Positions 17,606 through 26,021 of a stretch of 32,528 nucleotides of DNA are shown one piece after another. Positions within the stretch are counted from its first letter, which is position 1, and each line of letters opens with the position of its first letter. The position numbers were made by a program, and so were the translations under genes. The stretch comes from an uncultured OM182 clade bacterium. Lineage in GTDB: Bacteria > Pseudomonadota > Gammaproteobacteria > Pseudomonadales > Azotimanducaceae. The stretch is from the NCBI GenBank assembly GCA_905182025.1, contig CAJJAA010000031.1, positions 1-32,528 of the forward strand. The letters run 5' to 3'. Under the pieces are notes generated by a model, which was not told where the DNA came from, did not search any database, and saw only the letters and a program-made list of their open reading frames with translations.

Positions 17606-18301
17606 TTGTCTAAATCGATATCCCCACCGAGTATGCTGCTTCGAATGCTTGAAGGCCGCGCAGGCGTTGAGGCGACAAGCCTCATGCTGCAGCTACCCTT
17701 GTTACGTCTTCAGGCAAAAAGAGGTCAGGGGCAGCCTGTGTTAGTGCTACCAGGGTTCATGACAGATGACACGTCAACGATTGTGCTACGCACGTTCCTG
17801 TCGAGTATCGGTTACAAAACTCAGGGTTGGGGACTCGGTATAAATAATGGTCGGATGATGGATTTACTACCGCCGGTCTATGAGAAAATAAAGCAGATAA
17901 AAGCAGACACTAATCAAAAGGTAATACTGGTCGGATGGAGCCGTGGTGGCATTATTTCAAGAGAAATAGCCAGGGATTACCCGCAAGATATCGATCGCGT
18001 CATCACGATCGGCTCACCGGTAATGGGTGGTATAGAGGTTTCAAGCATTGGCGATTGGGTCCGCAAAGAAACGGGTCTAACCCCCGTCATGATGAAAACA
18101 TTGCTAAGACAGAGGCAATCTACGCCAATTACGGTTCCGATCAGAAGCATCTATAGTCGCTTGGATGGTGTTGTTGCCTGGCAAGCTTGTCTGGATCATG
18201 AGAGTCCAGATGTTGAACATTTTGAAATTCATGGTACCCATATCGGTATGGGGACTAATGCCGAAGTTTTTCGTCTACTGACCAAACTACTAAGAGGATA
18301 A
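17606..18301 (+). CDS. Alpha/beta hydrolase
   Basis: A 231-residue alpha/beta hydrolase. The early PVLVLPGFMTDD segment (~44-55) is the oxyanion loop. The nucleophile elbow is VGWSRGG with Ser112. ITIGSPVMGG follows as in lipase-like proteins, and His212 in IHGTHIGMG is the likely catalytic His. No signal peptide is seen. The chosen start is TTG 17606 with AGGA nine bases upstream; the first ATG (17633) has no better site. The next gene begins five bases after the stop codon, so the pair is an operon. Substrate is not known. Confidence 0.85.
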   Translation: MSKSISPPSMLLRMLEGRAGVEATSLMLQLPLLRLQAKRGQGQPVLVLPGFMTDDTSTIVLRTFLSSIGYKTQGWGLGINNGRMMDLLPPVYEKIKQIKADTNQKVILVGWSRGGIISREIARDYPQDIDRVITIGSPVMGGIEVSSIGDWVRKETGLTPVMMKTLLRQRQSTPITVPIRSIYSRLDGVVAWQACLDHESPDVEHFEIHGTHIGMGTNAEVFRLLTKLLRG

Positions 18302-18306
18302 AAATA

Positions 18307-18945
18307 ATGGATTTTGATCTAGAAATGACAGACGCCTTGTTGTCCACCACACGTTCCGTTCGCAAAAGACTGGATACTGAACGCCCCGTACCAAGGAGTA
18401 TTATTGAGGAGTGTATTGGGTTATCACAACAGGCGCCTACGGGTACCAACAGCCAAGGCTGGCGGTGGATAATTGTCGAGGATAAAGCGAAGCGAGAGCG
18501 ATTGGCCGAGATTTACAGAATGGCAGCCGGCGGGTATCTGGCTGGCCAAGAGGAGATGGCAAAAGAATCCGGTGATCAACAGACAACACGCGTCATAGAC
18601 TCTGCCAGTTTTCTGGCTGACAACCTACAAAATATGCCGGTTCACGTTATCCCTTGTCTTGAAGGTAAACCACCCGAGGGTACACCCATTATGGGCATAA
18701 CGGCCATGATGGCGTCTATTTTCCCTGCTGTTTGGAGTTTTCAGTTAGCGTTGCGGGCGCGCGGTTTAGGCTCTTGTATCACTTCGTTACACCTGATGAA
18801 TGCGCATCTATCGGCTGAGTTATTGGGTATTCCCGATGACATCATGCAGGTTGCGTTACTGCCTGTTGGCTTCACCAAGGGAACCGACTTCAAGACGGCG
18901 AAGCGACCACCGCCTTCATCAATCATCCATTATGATCAGTGGTAG
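18307..18945 (+). CDS. Nitroreductase family FMN oxidoreductase (copy 1)
   Basis: A 212-residue nitroreductase-family protein: an FMN enzyme that uses NAD(P)H to reduce nitro groups, quinones or enones. The N-terminal TTRSVRKRL segment (~13-21, FMN-phosphate binding) is followed by APTGTNSQGWRWIIVED (~38-54). A second FMN contact lies at FQLALRARGLGSCITSLH (~139-156), and a final LLPVGFTKG. AGAGGA at 18293-18298 supports ATG 18307. It is coupled to the alpha/beta hydrolase upstream. A second member at 21091-21756 is only distantly similar, so this is not a recent duplication. Natural substrate unknown. Confidence 0.92.
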   Translation: MDFDLEMTDALLSTTRSVRKRLDTERPVPRSIIEECIGLSQQAPTGTNSQGWRWIIVEDKAKRERLAEIYRMAAGGYLAGQEEMAKESGDQQTTRVIDSASFLADNLQNMPVHVIPCLEGKPPEGTPIMGITAMMASIFPAVWSFQLALRARGLGSCITSLHLMNAHLSAELLGIPDDIMQVALLPVGFTKGTDFKTAKRPPPSSIIHYDQW

Positions 18946-19000
18946 AAGGCATCGTTTTAAGCTGAGCAAGCTTTATTCAAAGACCAACTTGCTTCGATCT

Positions 19001-19861
19001 TTAAACCTTCCCTTCGGTGATTGCATCGCCAAATAGCATACGTGAGAAGGGCTCAACATTGGGCCCTCGACGTAAATGATGGCCGCCATCAACGCTGAGT
19101 GAAACACCTGTGATCCAACTTGATTGTGGGCTACAGAGAAAACTTACCGCATTGCTAATGTCTTCAACAACACCGGTTCTCGCGATTGGCATGCAGTCGA
19201 GATAATCCGCGTGGACCTCTTGCGTTGTCATTAAGCCTGATGCAATTTCTGTATCGACTAAACCGGGACAAACACTATTGACGCGAATATTGTTTTGTCC
19301 CAACTCATCCGCCGTATTGCGAACAAGCATGTCGATGCCTGCTTTACTGACGCAGTAGCTTCCCATATATCGGTGTGTTCTAACGCCAGCGATTGAAGAA
19401 ATAGCGCAGATTGCACCGCCGCCTGATCGGGCCATAGCGATACCAGCATGTTTGAACGTATAGAATGTGCCGCCAAGGTTGGTTTGCATGACTCGATCCC
19501 AGTCCTCGGACTTGGTAGCCATGATCGGAGATAAGCCACCAATGCCCGCATTAGCGACAGCGATATCCAGTCTGGCTTCGGCCGCGGTTGCCTGACTGCC
19601 GGCTTGAGACGACATTAGGCTAGCTTTCTTGGTCGCCGCTTCGACATCATTCTCTTTACTAACGTCACCGGCGAAATAATCGATCACCGCATCCTCAATC
19701 TTGTGCTGATTGAGTGTCTCGACTGCTAGGCGAAGTTTTTTTTCGTTTCGCCCCATAATTAACACGTTTGCACCTTGTTTTACAAAGCTGATAGCGCAGG
19801 CGAGTCCTATACCGCTGCCTCCGCCCGTAATAAATGCGTTTAATCCCATTAGATTTTTCAT
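19001..19861 (-). CDS. Short-chain dehydrogenase/reductase
   Basis: A 286-residue classical SDR. The cofactor loop is TGGGSGIG (~13-20), NAGIGG marks the central NAG motif (~109-114), and the catalytic Ser is in AISSIAG with Tyr and Lys in YCVSKAG (~173-179). The end VSLSVDGGHHLRRGP is typical of the family. An acidic Ala-rich insert (~72-100) separates the cofactor half from the NAG motif. ATG 19861 lies downstream of AAAGG on the minus strand. Convergent with nitroreductase copy 1. Substrate unknown; a lipid or cyclic alcohol is plausible in this neighbourhood. Confidence 0.92.
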   Translation of the reverse strand: MKNLMGLNAFITGGGSGIGLACAISFVKQGANVLIMGRNEKKLRLAVETLNQHKIEDAVIDYFAGDVSKENDVEAATKKASLMSSQAGSQATAAEARLDIAVANAGIGGLSPIMATKSEDWDRVMQTNLGGTFYTFKHAGIAMARSGGGAICAISSIAGVRTHRYMGSYCVSKAGIDMLVRNTADELGQNNIRVNSVCPGLVDTEIASGLMTTQEVHADYLDCMPIARTGVVEDISNAVSFLCSPQSSWITGVSLSVDGGHHLRRGPNVEPFSRMLFGDAITEGKV

Positions 19862-19988
19862 TAAGAGGCTGCCTTTGAGTAGGGTGATAGTTATCTTTTG
19901 AAGCGATCAAATCAGCGAGCGCTGACAAAAATGTGAACTAGGCTTTAGCTAAAATTGTTTTCAACAAGGCCAGTTAGGGTTGGTTAGC

Positions 19989-21005
19989 TTACTGTTGGTT
20001 CTGCTGTTTCTCGCGACGTTTCTTTTTCTCTTCTCGATGCGCCTTTTGCGCTGTTACTGCATCCGAACCAATATGGCTTTCGCCACGTTGTTTCGCCAGC
20101 TGCACTTGATGTTCCCTTTCTTTGAAACGGTTTTTCTGTTTCTCTGTTTGCTTGCCTATGCAATGGGGACAACTTTCACCCGGTACGTAGGCATTGCTTT
20201 TCATGTCTTGCTCGGTGATGGGCATTCGGCAAGCATGGCATTGCTCATATTGTCCTCGTTGTAAATCATGATCCACAGTGACTCGATTATCGAAGACAAA
20301 ACATTCACCCTGCCAAAGAGATTCATCCTCAGGTACATCCTCAAGATATTTTAGAATGCCGCCCTCAAGATGATAGACCTCATCAAAACCGAGCTCCTTG
20401 AGATACGCTGTAGATTTTTCACATCGAATACCACCGGTACAAAACATGGCTACTTTTTTGTTCGATTTTGGATCGAGGTGATTTTTTACATATTCAGGAA
20501 ATTCTCGAAAAGAAGTTGTGTGTGGGTTGATTGCATCCTTGAAGGTGCCGATTTTAACCTCGTACTCGTTACGGGTGTCAACGACCAAAACGTCCGGGTC
20601 CTCAATGAGATCATTCCAATTTTCGGGTTTGACATAGGTGCCAACAACCTTCAATGGGTCAATACCTTGAACGCCCATGGTAACGATTTCTTTCTTGAGT
20701 TTGACTTTGGCGCGATAGAAGGGCATCTCTTCATGGTAAGAAAACTTTGCTGACAATTTCTCTAAGCGCGGATCGCTGCGAAGCCAACCCAAGACATGGT
20801 TAATGTCATCCTCAGTACCAGCAATGGTGCCATTGATGCCCTCACTGGCCAGCAATAGCGTACCGCGGATATTATGGTTGTTAAGCGCGTTTTGCAGAGG
20901 TTCACGTAGGGATTCGAACCCATCCAATGTCACAAAATGATATAGCGCACAAACGACGATTTTTGCGTGGGTCTGCTCATTTGAATTCGATTCTGTATTT
21001 TTCAT
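19989..21005 (-). CDS. trhO: tRNA uridine(34) hydroxylase TrhO (YceA/rhodanese family)
   Basis: A 338-residue YceA-type protein. In E. coli this family uses oxygen to hydroxylate uridine 34 in the anticodon of certain tRNAs. The N-terminal acylphosphatase-like domain contains the [13 protein letters not shown] block (~51-63). The rhodanese domain contains [15 protein letters not shown] (~141-155) and the active loop [11 protein letters not shown] with Cys189. Two CxxC-like pairs (CHACRMP and CPHC) suggest a zinc site, and a Lys/Glu/Arg-rich tail of about 45 residues ends the protein. The start ATG 21005 has no strong ribosome site. The next gene upstream on the strand is nitroreductase copy 2, 85 bases away. 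Confidence 0.95.
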   Translation of the reverse strand: MKNTESNSNEQTHAKIVVCALYHFVTLDGFESLREPLQNALNNHNIRGTLLLASEGINGTIAGTEDDINHVLGWLRSDPRLEKLSAKFSYHEEMPFYRAKVKLKKEIVTMGVQGIDPLKVVGTYVKPENWNDLIEDPDVLVVDTRNEYEVKIGTFKDAINPHTTSFREFPEYVKNHLDPKSNKKVAMFCTGGIRCEKSTAYLKELGFDEVYHLEGGILKYLEDVPEDESLWQGECFVFDNRVTVDHDLQRGQYEQCHACRMPITEQDMKSNAYVPGESCPHCIGKQTEKQKNRFKEREHQVQLAKQRGESHIGSDAVTAQKAHREEKKKRREKQQNQQ

Positions 21006-21090
21006 ATTCGTACTACGTTCACTAGGTTATGCGGGTGGAAACGCTATGTGACAACTTGGCTATTGCCATTTATTCATTGTGCGGCCGTTA

Positions 21091-21756
21091 TTACAACGTA
21101 AACGAATCCCCTTGCCAATTGTCAATGCGGCTAAAGTCTTCGACTGGATTGCGTTTAAGGCGGGTGAGTTGTTTGACGGGTTTTCCAATCGCTATCATTG
21201 ATGTGACCGCAAAATGATCGGGAATCCCTAACACCGGCTTTGCAGCTTCTTCCTGATTAGCAAGAAAGGTTGTTAGTACGCCTCCGAGTTCTTCGTTGCG
21301 GGCTGCGAGTAGAATATTCCAGACAAACGGGTAAATGGATGCACCGGAGATAATCCCCACCCGATCAAGATCCCTGTCAAAGGATGAAATCTGCGTGAGG
21401 TCGACGCAGACCACGAGCAGCACTGGGGCATTTTCAAGGTCGTCAACAAGCGGAAAGTTGGCTGAGGTATTCGAGATGGTCGTCTGTGATACCTGTGAAG
21501 GGTTAATCGTGTTAAACGGTGTTTCGCCTGCCATGGCTTCGGCTTTGTACTGTTTAATCGTTGGCGCCATGATGCCTTTGAGTTGTCGCCGTACGGCTTT
21601 ATCCTTGACGATTAGCACTTTCCAGCCTTGCCGATTACCGCCGCTGGGCGCGAAGCGGGCGTTATCAAGAATCCGATGAAGGATCTCGTCAGATACCTGT
21701 TCATCTGTATAATCCCGTGCAGCGAAGGTAGTTCGCATTGCATCATAAACGTCCAT
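21091..21756 (-). CDS. Nitroreductase family FMN oxidoreductase (copy 2)
   Basis: A 221-residue nitroreductase. Opening MRTTFAARDYTDEQVSD carries the Arg-rich FMN-phosphate region, followed by ARFAPSGGNRQGWKVLIVKD (~31-50) and PFVWNILLAARNEELGGVLT (~144-163), the second FMN contact. The end is MIAIGKPVKQLTRLKRNPVEDF, typical of this group. AAGGA seven bases upstream of ATG 21756 supports the start. It reads towards trhO and may be transcribed with it. It is divergent from the peroxiredoxin gene. Function is likely general or detoxifying; substrate unknown. Confidence 0.92.
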   Translation of the reverse strand: MDVYDAMRTTFAARDYTDEQVSDEILHRILDNARFAPSGGNRQGWKVLIVKDKAVRRQLKGIMAPTIKQYKAEAMAGETPFNTINPSQVSQTTISNTSANFPLVDDLENAPVLLVVCVDLTQISSFDRDLDRVGIISGASIYPFVWNILLAARNEELGGVLTTFLANQEEAAKPVLGIPDHFAVTSMIAIGKPVKQLTRLKRNPVEDFSRIDNWQGDSFTL

Positions 21757-21998
21757 ATTGATTCCTTGCTCGCTCTAAAACCAGCTAGTGGTTAGGATAG
21801 ATGATCATGTGCTGCGTATTTGTTCGGCACAGCATACATTATCGATGACCGAGATTATAACAGGCCAATAATGGATATGCAGATCGGTGCTGGATATGTG
21901 CATGTTGAATGTTGTCTCGGGTCGATTGCTCAAGTTGCGTCGATCGAAGTTCTAGCAAAATTAACGAATACTCACTCACGTAGACAGGGATGATGACC

Positions 21999-22457
21999 AT
22001 GTTGAAAATAGGCGATACAGCGCCGGACTTTACGCTCGCGAATGATGTCGGTGAGTCGGTGACACTCGACTCTCTCATTGCGACAGGTCCTGTGATCCTT
22101 TATTTCTATCCGGCTGACTTTACGCCTATTTGTACCAGCGAAGCCTGCAGCATCAGAGATATGCATGATGATATTCTTGACGTGGATATTCGAGTTGTCG
22201 GTGTCAGTCCGCAGACATCGGAAAGTCATGCGAAATTCAAATCCAGTTTTGATTTACCTTTTCCACTGTTGTTCGATCAGCAAAAGAAAGTCATCAAGGC
22301 TTACGGTGCTGATGGTTTACTGGGGCTTGGTGTACGTCGCGCAACCTTTCTGATATCAGAATCGAAGGTGATCGAAGGGCGGGTAGTCTCTGACGTCTTT
22401 GTCTCCAGTCACGTCAAATTCATTAAGGAAGTGATTGCCCAGCGTGCAGCAGGCTAA
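21999..22457 (+). CDS. Peroxiredoxin, PrxQ/BCP type
   Basis: A 152-residue thiol peroxidase that reduces hydrogen peroxide and organic hydroperoxides. The active site is FYPADFTPICTSEACSIRD with peroxidatic Cys45 and a Cys50 five residues later, the arrangement of atypical two-Cys PrxQ/BCP proteins. ATGs at 21990 and 21993 sit almost on top of the AGACAGGG ribosome site (21982-21989), so ATG 21999, ten bases downstream, is preferred; the longer form would add three residues (MMT). It is divergent from nitroreductase copy 2 across ~240 bases and followed by the GFA-family gene. Function in peroxide defence is firm by family. Confidence 0.93.
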   Translation: MLKIGDTAPDFTLANDVGESVTLDSLIATGPVILYFYPADFTPICTSEACSIRDMHDDILDVDIRVVGVSPQTSESHAKFKSSFDLPFPLLFDQQKKVIKAYGADGLLGLGVRRATFLISESKVIEGRVVSDVFVSSHVKFIKEVIAQRAAG

Positions 22458-22493
22458 TCAAGATAGGCGAAAGAAGTGAGGGTAGGCTGAAAT

Positions 22494-22841
22494 ATGGCGA
22501 CATATCAGGGTTCTTGTCATTGTGGTGCAGTGAAATTCGAGGTTGATATTGACGGTAAGTCGGTTCGGGTTTGTGACTGTTCCATCTGCTTCAAACGGGG
22601 TGCACTCAATGTACGGGTTGAAGAGGATAAGCTGCGTATTAAAACGCCGCTTGAAGATATGAGTCTTTATCAGTGGCACACAAAGACCGCCAAGGATTAT
22701 TTCTGCCCGAAGTGCGGCATTCTGCCTTTTCGTCGACCCCGCACCGCACCCAGTTTATGGACCGTGAATGTTCGCTGTCTCGATGATATTGATGTGTCGA
22801 ACTGGGAGATTGAACCTGTCTACGGTCGTCAGCTGGACTGA
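22494..22841 (+). CDS. GFA family (glutathione-dependent formaldehyde-activating-like) zinc protein
   Basis: A 115-residue GFA-domain protein (CENP-V/GFA fold) binding two zinc ions. The Cys pattern is C8-x-C10 in GSCHCGAV, C27-x-C29-x2-C32 in VCDCSIC and C71-x2-C74 in FCPKCG. The family was named for formaldehyde-glutathione adduct formation, but most members have unknown roles. A GAGGGTAGG stretch upstream of ATG 22494 supports the start. It lies 36 bases after the peroxiredoxin gene and may share its transcript. Confidence 0.9.
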   Translation: MATYQGSCHCGAVKFEVDIDGKSVRVCDCSICFKRGALNVRVEEDKLRIKTPLEDMSLYQWHTKTAKDYFCPKCGILPFRRPRTAPSLWTVNVRCLDDIDVSNWEIEPVYGRQLD

Positions 22842-23074
22842 TGGTGCCGGGCGAGTCGATGCTCTGTCACAAGCGTGAGTTTGCGCCAGGATTATAACGT
22901 TAGCAAAACGCGTTAAGGCTACCCTCGTGAAGCTGCAAAAGCGCTATTGAGGTTTATTCACGGATGAGAAATCCGGTTTAGAAAACCTGTTTAGAATAAT
23001 TGACGACAAAGCTGTTGGCAGAGGATTGCTTGAAGTGAACGTATTTTGAAGAGAATGTACCTTGCGGGAAAGTT

Positions 23075-23104
23075 GGTAGCCACTTTGCAAAATGAGTGGC
23101 TACC
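23075..23104 (-). terminator. Hairpin downstream of the CYP153 gene (possible terminator)
   Basis: GGTAGCCACT and its exact reverse complement form a ten-bp stem around a ten-base loop, starting 14 bases past the P450 stop codon. The minus-strand T tract is weak (AACTTTCCC), so termination is likely but not certain. Confidence 0.55.
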
Positions 23105-23118
23105 CGCATTCAGATCAG

Positions 23119-24372
23119 CTATTTCTTCGCATGAAGAATAACAGGTAGTTCGGTGTAGCCTTTTACGAATGCTGAAATAACTCGCTTAGGTTCACCGACA
23201 ACTTCAACACGATCAAAACGCTTCAGAATTTCTTCCCACGCAACGCGGAGCTGCATCTCGCCAAGCCGATTACCCATGCAACGATGTATACCGAAGCCAA
23301 ATGACAAATGATGCCGAGGCTTTTCGCGATCGATAATGAAATCGTTTGGTTGCTCGATTGCGTCCTCATCCCGGTTGCCTGAGATGTACCACATGACGAC
23401 CTTGTCACCTTTCTTGATTTTCTGACCATTGAGGATCGTATCCTCAAGCGCAATTCGACGCATGTGCGCCAAAGGTGTTTGCCATCGAATGATTTCCGGC
23501 ACCATAGAATTGATCAGATCATGGTTAGCTTTTAGCTTATCGAATTCCGCTGGGAACTGATTGAGTGCGAGCACACCACCGGTCAATGAATTACGTGTTG
23601 TGTCATTGCCACCAACGATCAGCAAGATCAGGTTGCCAAGATATTCAGCCGGGCGATCTAGCATATCCTTTGTGGATTCGCCGTTTGCCAGCATTGAAAT
23701 GAGATCATCGCCTGGCTTTCCGGCGCGTTCTTGCCAAAGCCGACCGAAATAGGTCAAGCATTCCATTAACTCTTCGCGACGTTGATCTTCAGAGTCAACA
23801 ATACCGCTATTTTCATCGGCAGTTGCAAGGTCAGACCATCGGGTCAACTTCGCACGATCTTCGAAAGGAAAGTCAAACAAGGTTGCTAGCATCTGAGTGG
23901 TTAATTCAATTGAGACGCGATTGACCCAGTCGAACTCCTCGCCAATCGGCAGTCCGTCAAGAATCGTGCAGACTCTCTGTCGAATAAGACCTTCCATCTT
24001 GGCCAGGTTCATCGGAGCGACGACGGGGCTAACTGTCTTGCGTTGAACGTCGTGGGTCGGTGGGTCCATCGCAATGAACATGGGAAGAGGGAAGTCCTCA
24101 TCCTGATCAACGATAGTGATACCGCCTTCCGACGAGTAGATGCCGTGATTTTTATCAACGTGCATGATGTCTTCGAACTTTGTCACCGACCAATAAGGGC
24201 CGAACTCGCTTTCTGAACAATAGTGAACAGGCGCTTCGTTTCTTAGGCGCTCGAACCACTTCCACTGTTCATCGGCTTCAAACAGAAAGCCGTCAGCGAC
24301 ATTGAATTTGTCATCCATAGGAATGGCGTAAGGATCGAAGTTCCGTTCTTCGTTGTTAACAGCTTCACTCAT
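23119..24372 (-). CDS. Cytochrome P450, CYP153 family (alkane/alkene monooxygenase)
   Basis: A 417-residue soluble bacterial P450. The haem ligand is Cys365 in FGFGIHRCMGNRLGEMQ. The I-helix oxygen-activation motif is GGNDTTRNS (254-262), and the ExxR pair is E293/R296 in EIIRWQTPLAHMRR. The FIAMDPPTHDVQRKTVSPVVAP block, MLATLFDFPFEDR, LALNQFP and the MWYISGNRDE stretch closely follow CYP153 alkane hydroxylases as I remember them. That family oxidises the terminal carbon of medium-chain alkanes and can epoxidise terminal alkenes. AGGG seven bases before ATG 24372 supports the start. The ferredoxin gene lies 59 bases upstream and is its likely electron donor. No ferredoxin reductase is adjacent, unlike many CYP153 operons. 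Confidence 0.92.
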   Translation of the reverse strand: MSEAVNNEERNFDPYAIPMDDKFNVADGFLFEADEQWKWFERLRNEAPVHYCSESEFGPYWSVTKFEDIMHVDKNHGIYSSEGGITIVDQDEDFPLPMFIAMDPPTHDVQRKTVSPVVAPMNLAKMEGLIRQRVCTILDGLPIGEEFDWVNRVSIELTTQMLATLFDFPFEDRAKLTRWSDLATADENSGIVDSEDQRREELMECLTYFGRLWQERAGKPGDDLISMLANGESTKDMLDRPAEYLGNLILLIVGGNDTTRNSLTGGVLALNQFPAEFDKLKANHDLINSMVPEIIRWQTPLAHMRRIALEDTILNGQKIKKGDKVVMWYISGNRDEDAIEQPNDFIIDREKPRHHLSFGFGIHRCMGNRLGEMQLRVAWEEILKRFDRVEVVGEPKRVISAFVKGYTELPVILHAKK

Positions 24373-24431
24373 CGGTTTACCCTGTTTTGCTAATTAGATC
24401 GTACGTCGATCAAATGCTGCGTTGCATAGAT

Positions 24432-24752
24432 CTAGTACTGGAACTCAGGCATTTGAATAACGATGCCGCTGATTTCATCAGAGACAGGAATCTGACAGGA
24501 CAAGCGTGAATTAGTCGCTCGATCAGGATTCAAGTCGAGCATGGAATCTTCTTGTTCAGTGATCGGCGCGAGCTTTGATAGCCAAGCTTCGTCAACTAAT
24601 ACGTGGCAAGTTGCGCAGGAACACTCACCGCCGCAATCTGCATCGATGCCGGCGATACCGTTGTCAAATGCTGCATTCATCAATGAAGTACCGTTTTCTG
24701 CTTCTACAGCTTCTTCTGTTCCGTCAAACTGAACGAACTTAATTGTCGCCAT
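24432..24752 (-). CDS. [2Fe-2S] ferredoxin (putidaredoxin type), CYP153 partner
   Basis: A 106-residue plant/adrenodoxin-like ferredoxin. Cluster ligands are C40-x5-C46-x2-C49 in the CGGECSCATC segment and C86 in SRLSCQIPV. The spacing is that of P450 and class I electron-transfer ferredoxins (putidaredoxin, terpredoxin). AAGGAG ten bases before ATG 24752 is a strong ribosome site. Being immediately upstream of CYP153 on the same strand, it is the natural redox partner. The 127 bases to the epoxide hydrolase gene upstream could hold a separate promoter. Confidence 0.95.
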   Translation of the reverse strand: MATIKFVQFDGTEEAVEAENGTSLMNAAFDNGIAGIDADCGGECSCATCHVLVDEAWLSKLAPITEQEDSMLDLNPDRATNSRLSCQIPVSDEISGIVIQMPEFQY

Positions 24753-24879
24753 TAATTGATCTCCTTAGTTAGCTAAAGTTGTGTGTGCAATGTTTTTCAA
24801 GTGAAGTATTCTCAAGAACCCTTAGGATATAAAAAAGGTGAGATTAGGACAATTTCCGTGATTTCCTTCAGGGATAAGC

Positions 24880-26019
24880 TCATTTTCGCAATGCTCTGAA
24901 ACAACGCCTAACGTCACCGAGGTACGCTGCGGGTTGCTCGAAAGCGGCGAAGTGTCCGCCTTTGTCATGTTCTTCAAAGAAATGTAGGCCAGTAAAGCGC
25001 TTCTTCGCCCAACGCTCAGAGGTTTTAAATATCTCTTTTGGAAATATACTGCAGCCAACCGGCATGGAAACCGGGTCCATGTTTCCGCCACCCATGCTTT
25101 CCCAATAGATTCGAGCACTTGACGCACCCGCATCAGGTATCCAGTACATCATGACATTGTCGAGAAGTTCATCTTTACTGACGATGTTCTCTGGTACCCC
25201 GTCACAGTCCATCCATTGATAAAATTTCTCGATAATCCATGCTGCCTGGCCGACGGGCGAGTCAGCAAGGCCATAACCTAGGGTCTGAGGTCTGGTACTT
25301 TGTTGTTTTGAATAGCCTGAGTCGTGGTCTTGATAGAACTTCATGGCGGCAAGAGAGGCTTTCTCCAAGTCCGACAAGTCATCCATCGTCTCTGGGTCCG
25401 GACCAACGATGGGCATATTGATGTGTATACCTTGGCAGTTGCCTAAGTCTTGAACGCCAATCATCGTTGTCACTATTGAACCCCAGTCTCCACCTTGAGC
25501 AAAGTATTTATCGTAGCCAAGACGAACCATTAGGGTATTCCAAGCGGTGGCGATTTTTTCAATATTCCAGCCAGGTTCTGTCGGTTTACCAGAGAAGCCG
25601 AACCCCGGTAGCGTTGGGATGACGAGATGGAAGGCATCTTCGGCATTGCCGCCGTGGGCCTCTGGATCCGTTAAGGGTCCTATCACTTTTTGAAACTCAA
25701 TGATGGAGCCCGGCCAGCCATGGGTCAGCAGCAAAGGTTCAGCGTCAGCATGCTTAGATTTGACGTGTAGAAAGTGAATATCGAGATTGTCGATATTGGT
25801 CATGAAACCGGGCCACTGATTAATTAGCGCCTCTCTCGCGCGCCAATCATATTCATTTAACCAGTAATCTCTAATTTCGTGCATGTAGTCCAAAGGAATA
25901 CCCTGACTCCAGTCCTTTGGGGTTTCTCTATCGGGGAACCGTGTTTGCTTGAGACGAAGTTGTAAGTCTGCTAAATCCGCGTCTGAGACGTCAATTTTGA
26001 AAGGTTTGATGTCGCTCAT
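24880..26019 (-). CDS. Epoxide hydrolase, microsomal type (EHN domain)
   Basis: A 379-residue epoxide hydrolase with an N-terminal EHN domain (~1-110) and an alpha/beta hydrolase core. The oxyanion HGWPGS lies at 100-105, the nucleophile D178 in QGGDWGS, and His356 in KGGHFAAFEQP. These enzymes hydrolyse epoxides to vicinal diols; plant, insect and bacterial members also act on fatty or juvenile-hormone epoxides. It is a different branch from the soluble-type enzyme at 15049-16073. Its start is two bases after the quinone oxidoreductase stop codon, so the two are co-translated. Its position next to the ferredoxin-CYP153 pair suggests it handles epoxides made by that P450. Confidence 0.94.
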   Translation of the reverse strand: MSDIKPFKIDVSDADLADLQLRLKQTRFPDRETPKDWSQGIPLDYMHEIRDYWLNEYDWRAREALINQWPGFMTNIDNLDIHFLHVKSKHADAEPLLLTHGWPGSIIEFQKVIGPLTDPEAHGGNAEDAFHLVIPTLPGFGFSGKPTEPGWNIEKIATAWNTLMVRLGYDKYFAQGGDWGSIVTTMIGVQDLGNCQGIHINMPIVGPDPETMDDLSDLEKASLAAMKFYQDHDSGYSKQQSTRPQTLGYGLADSPVGQAAWIIEKFYQWMDCDGVPENIVSKDELLDNVMMYWIPDAGASSARIYWESMGGGNMDPVSMPVGCSIFPKEIFKTSERWAKKRFTGLHFFEEHDKGGHFAAFEQPAAYLGDVRRCFRALRK

Positions 26020-26021
26020 GG

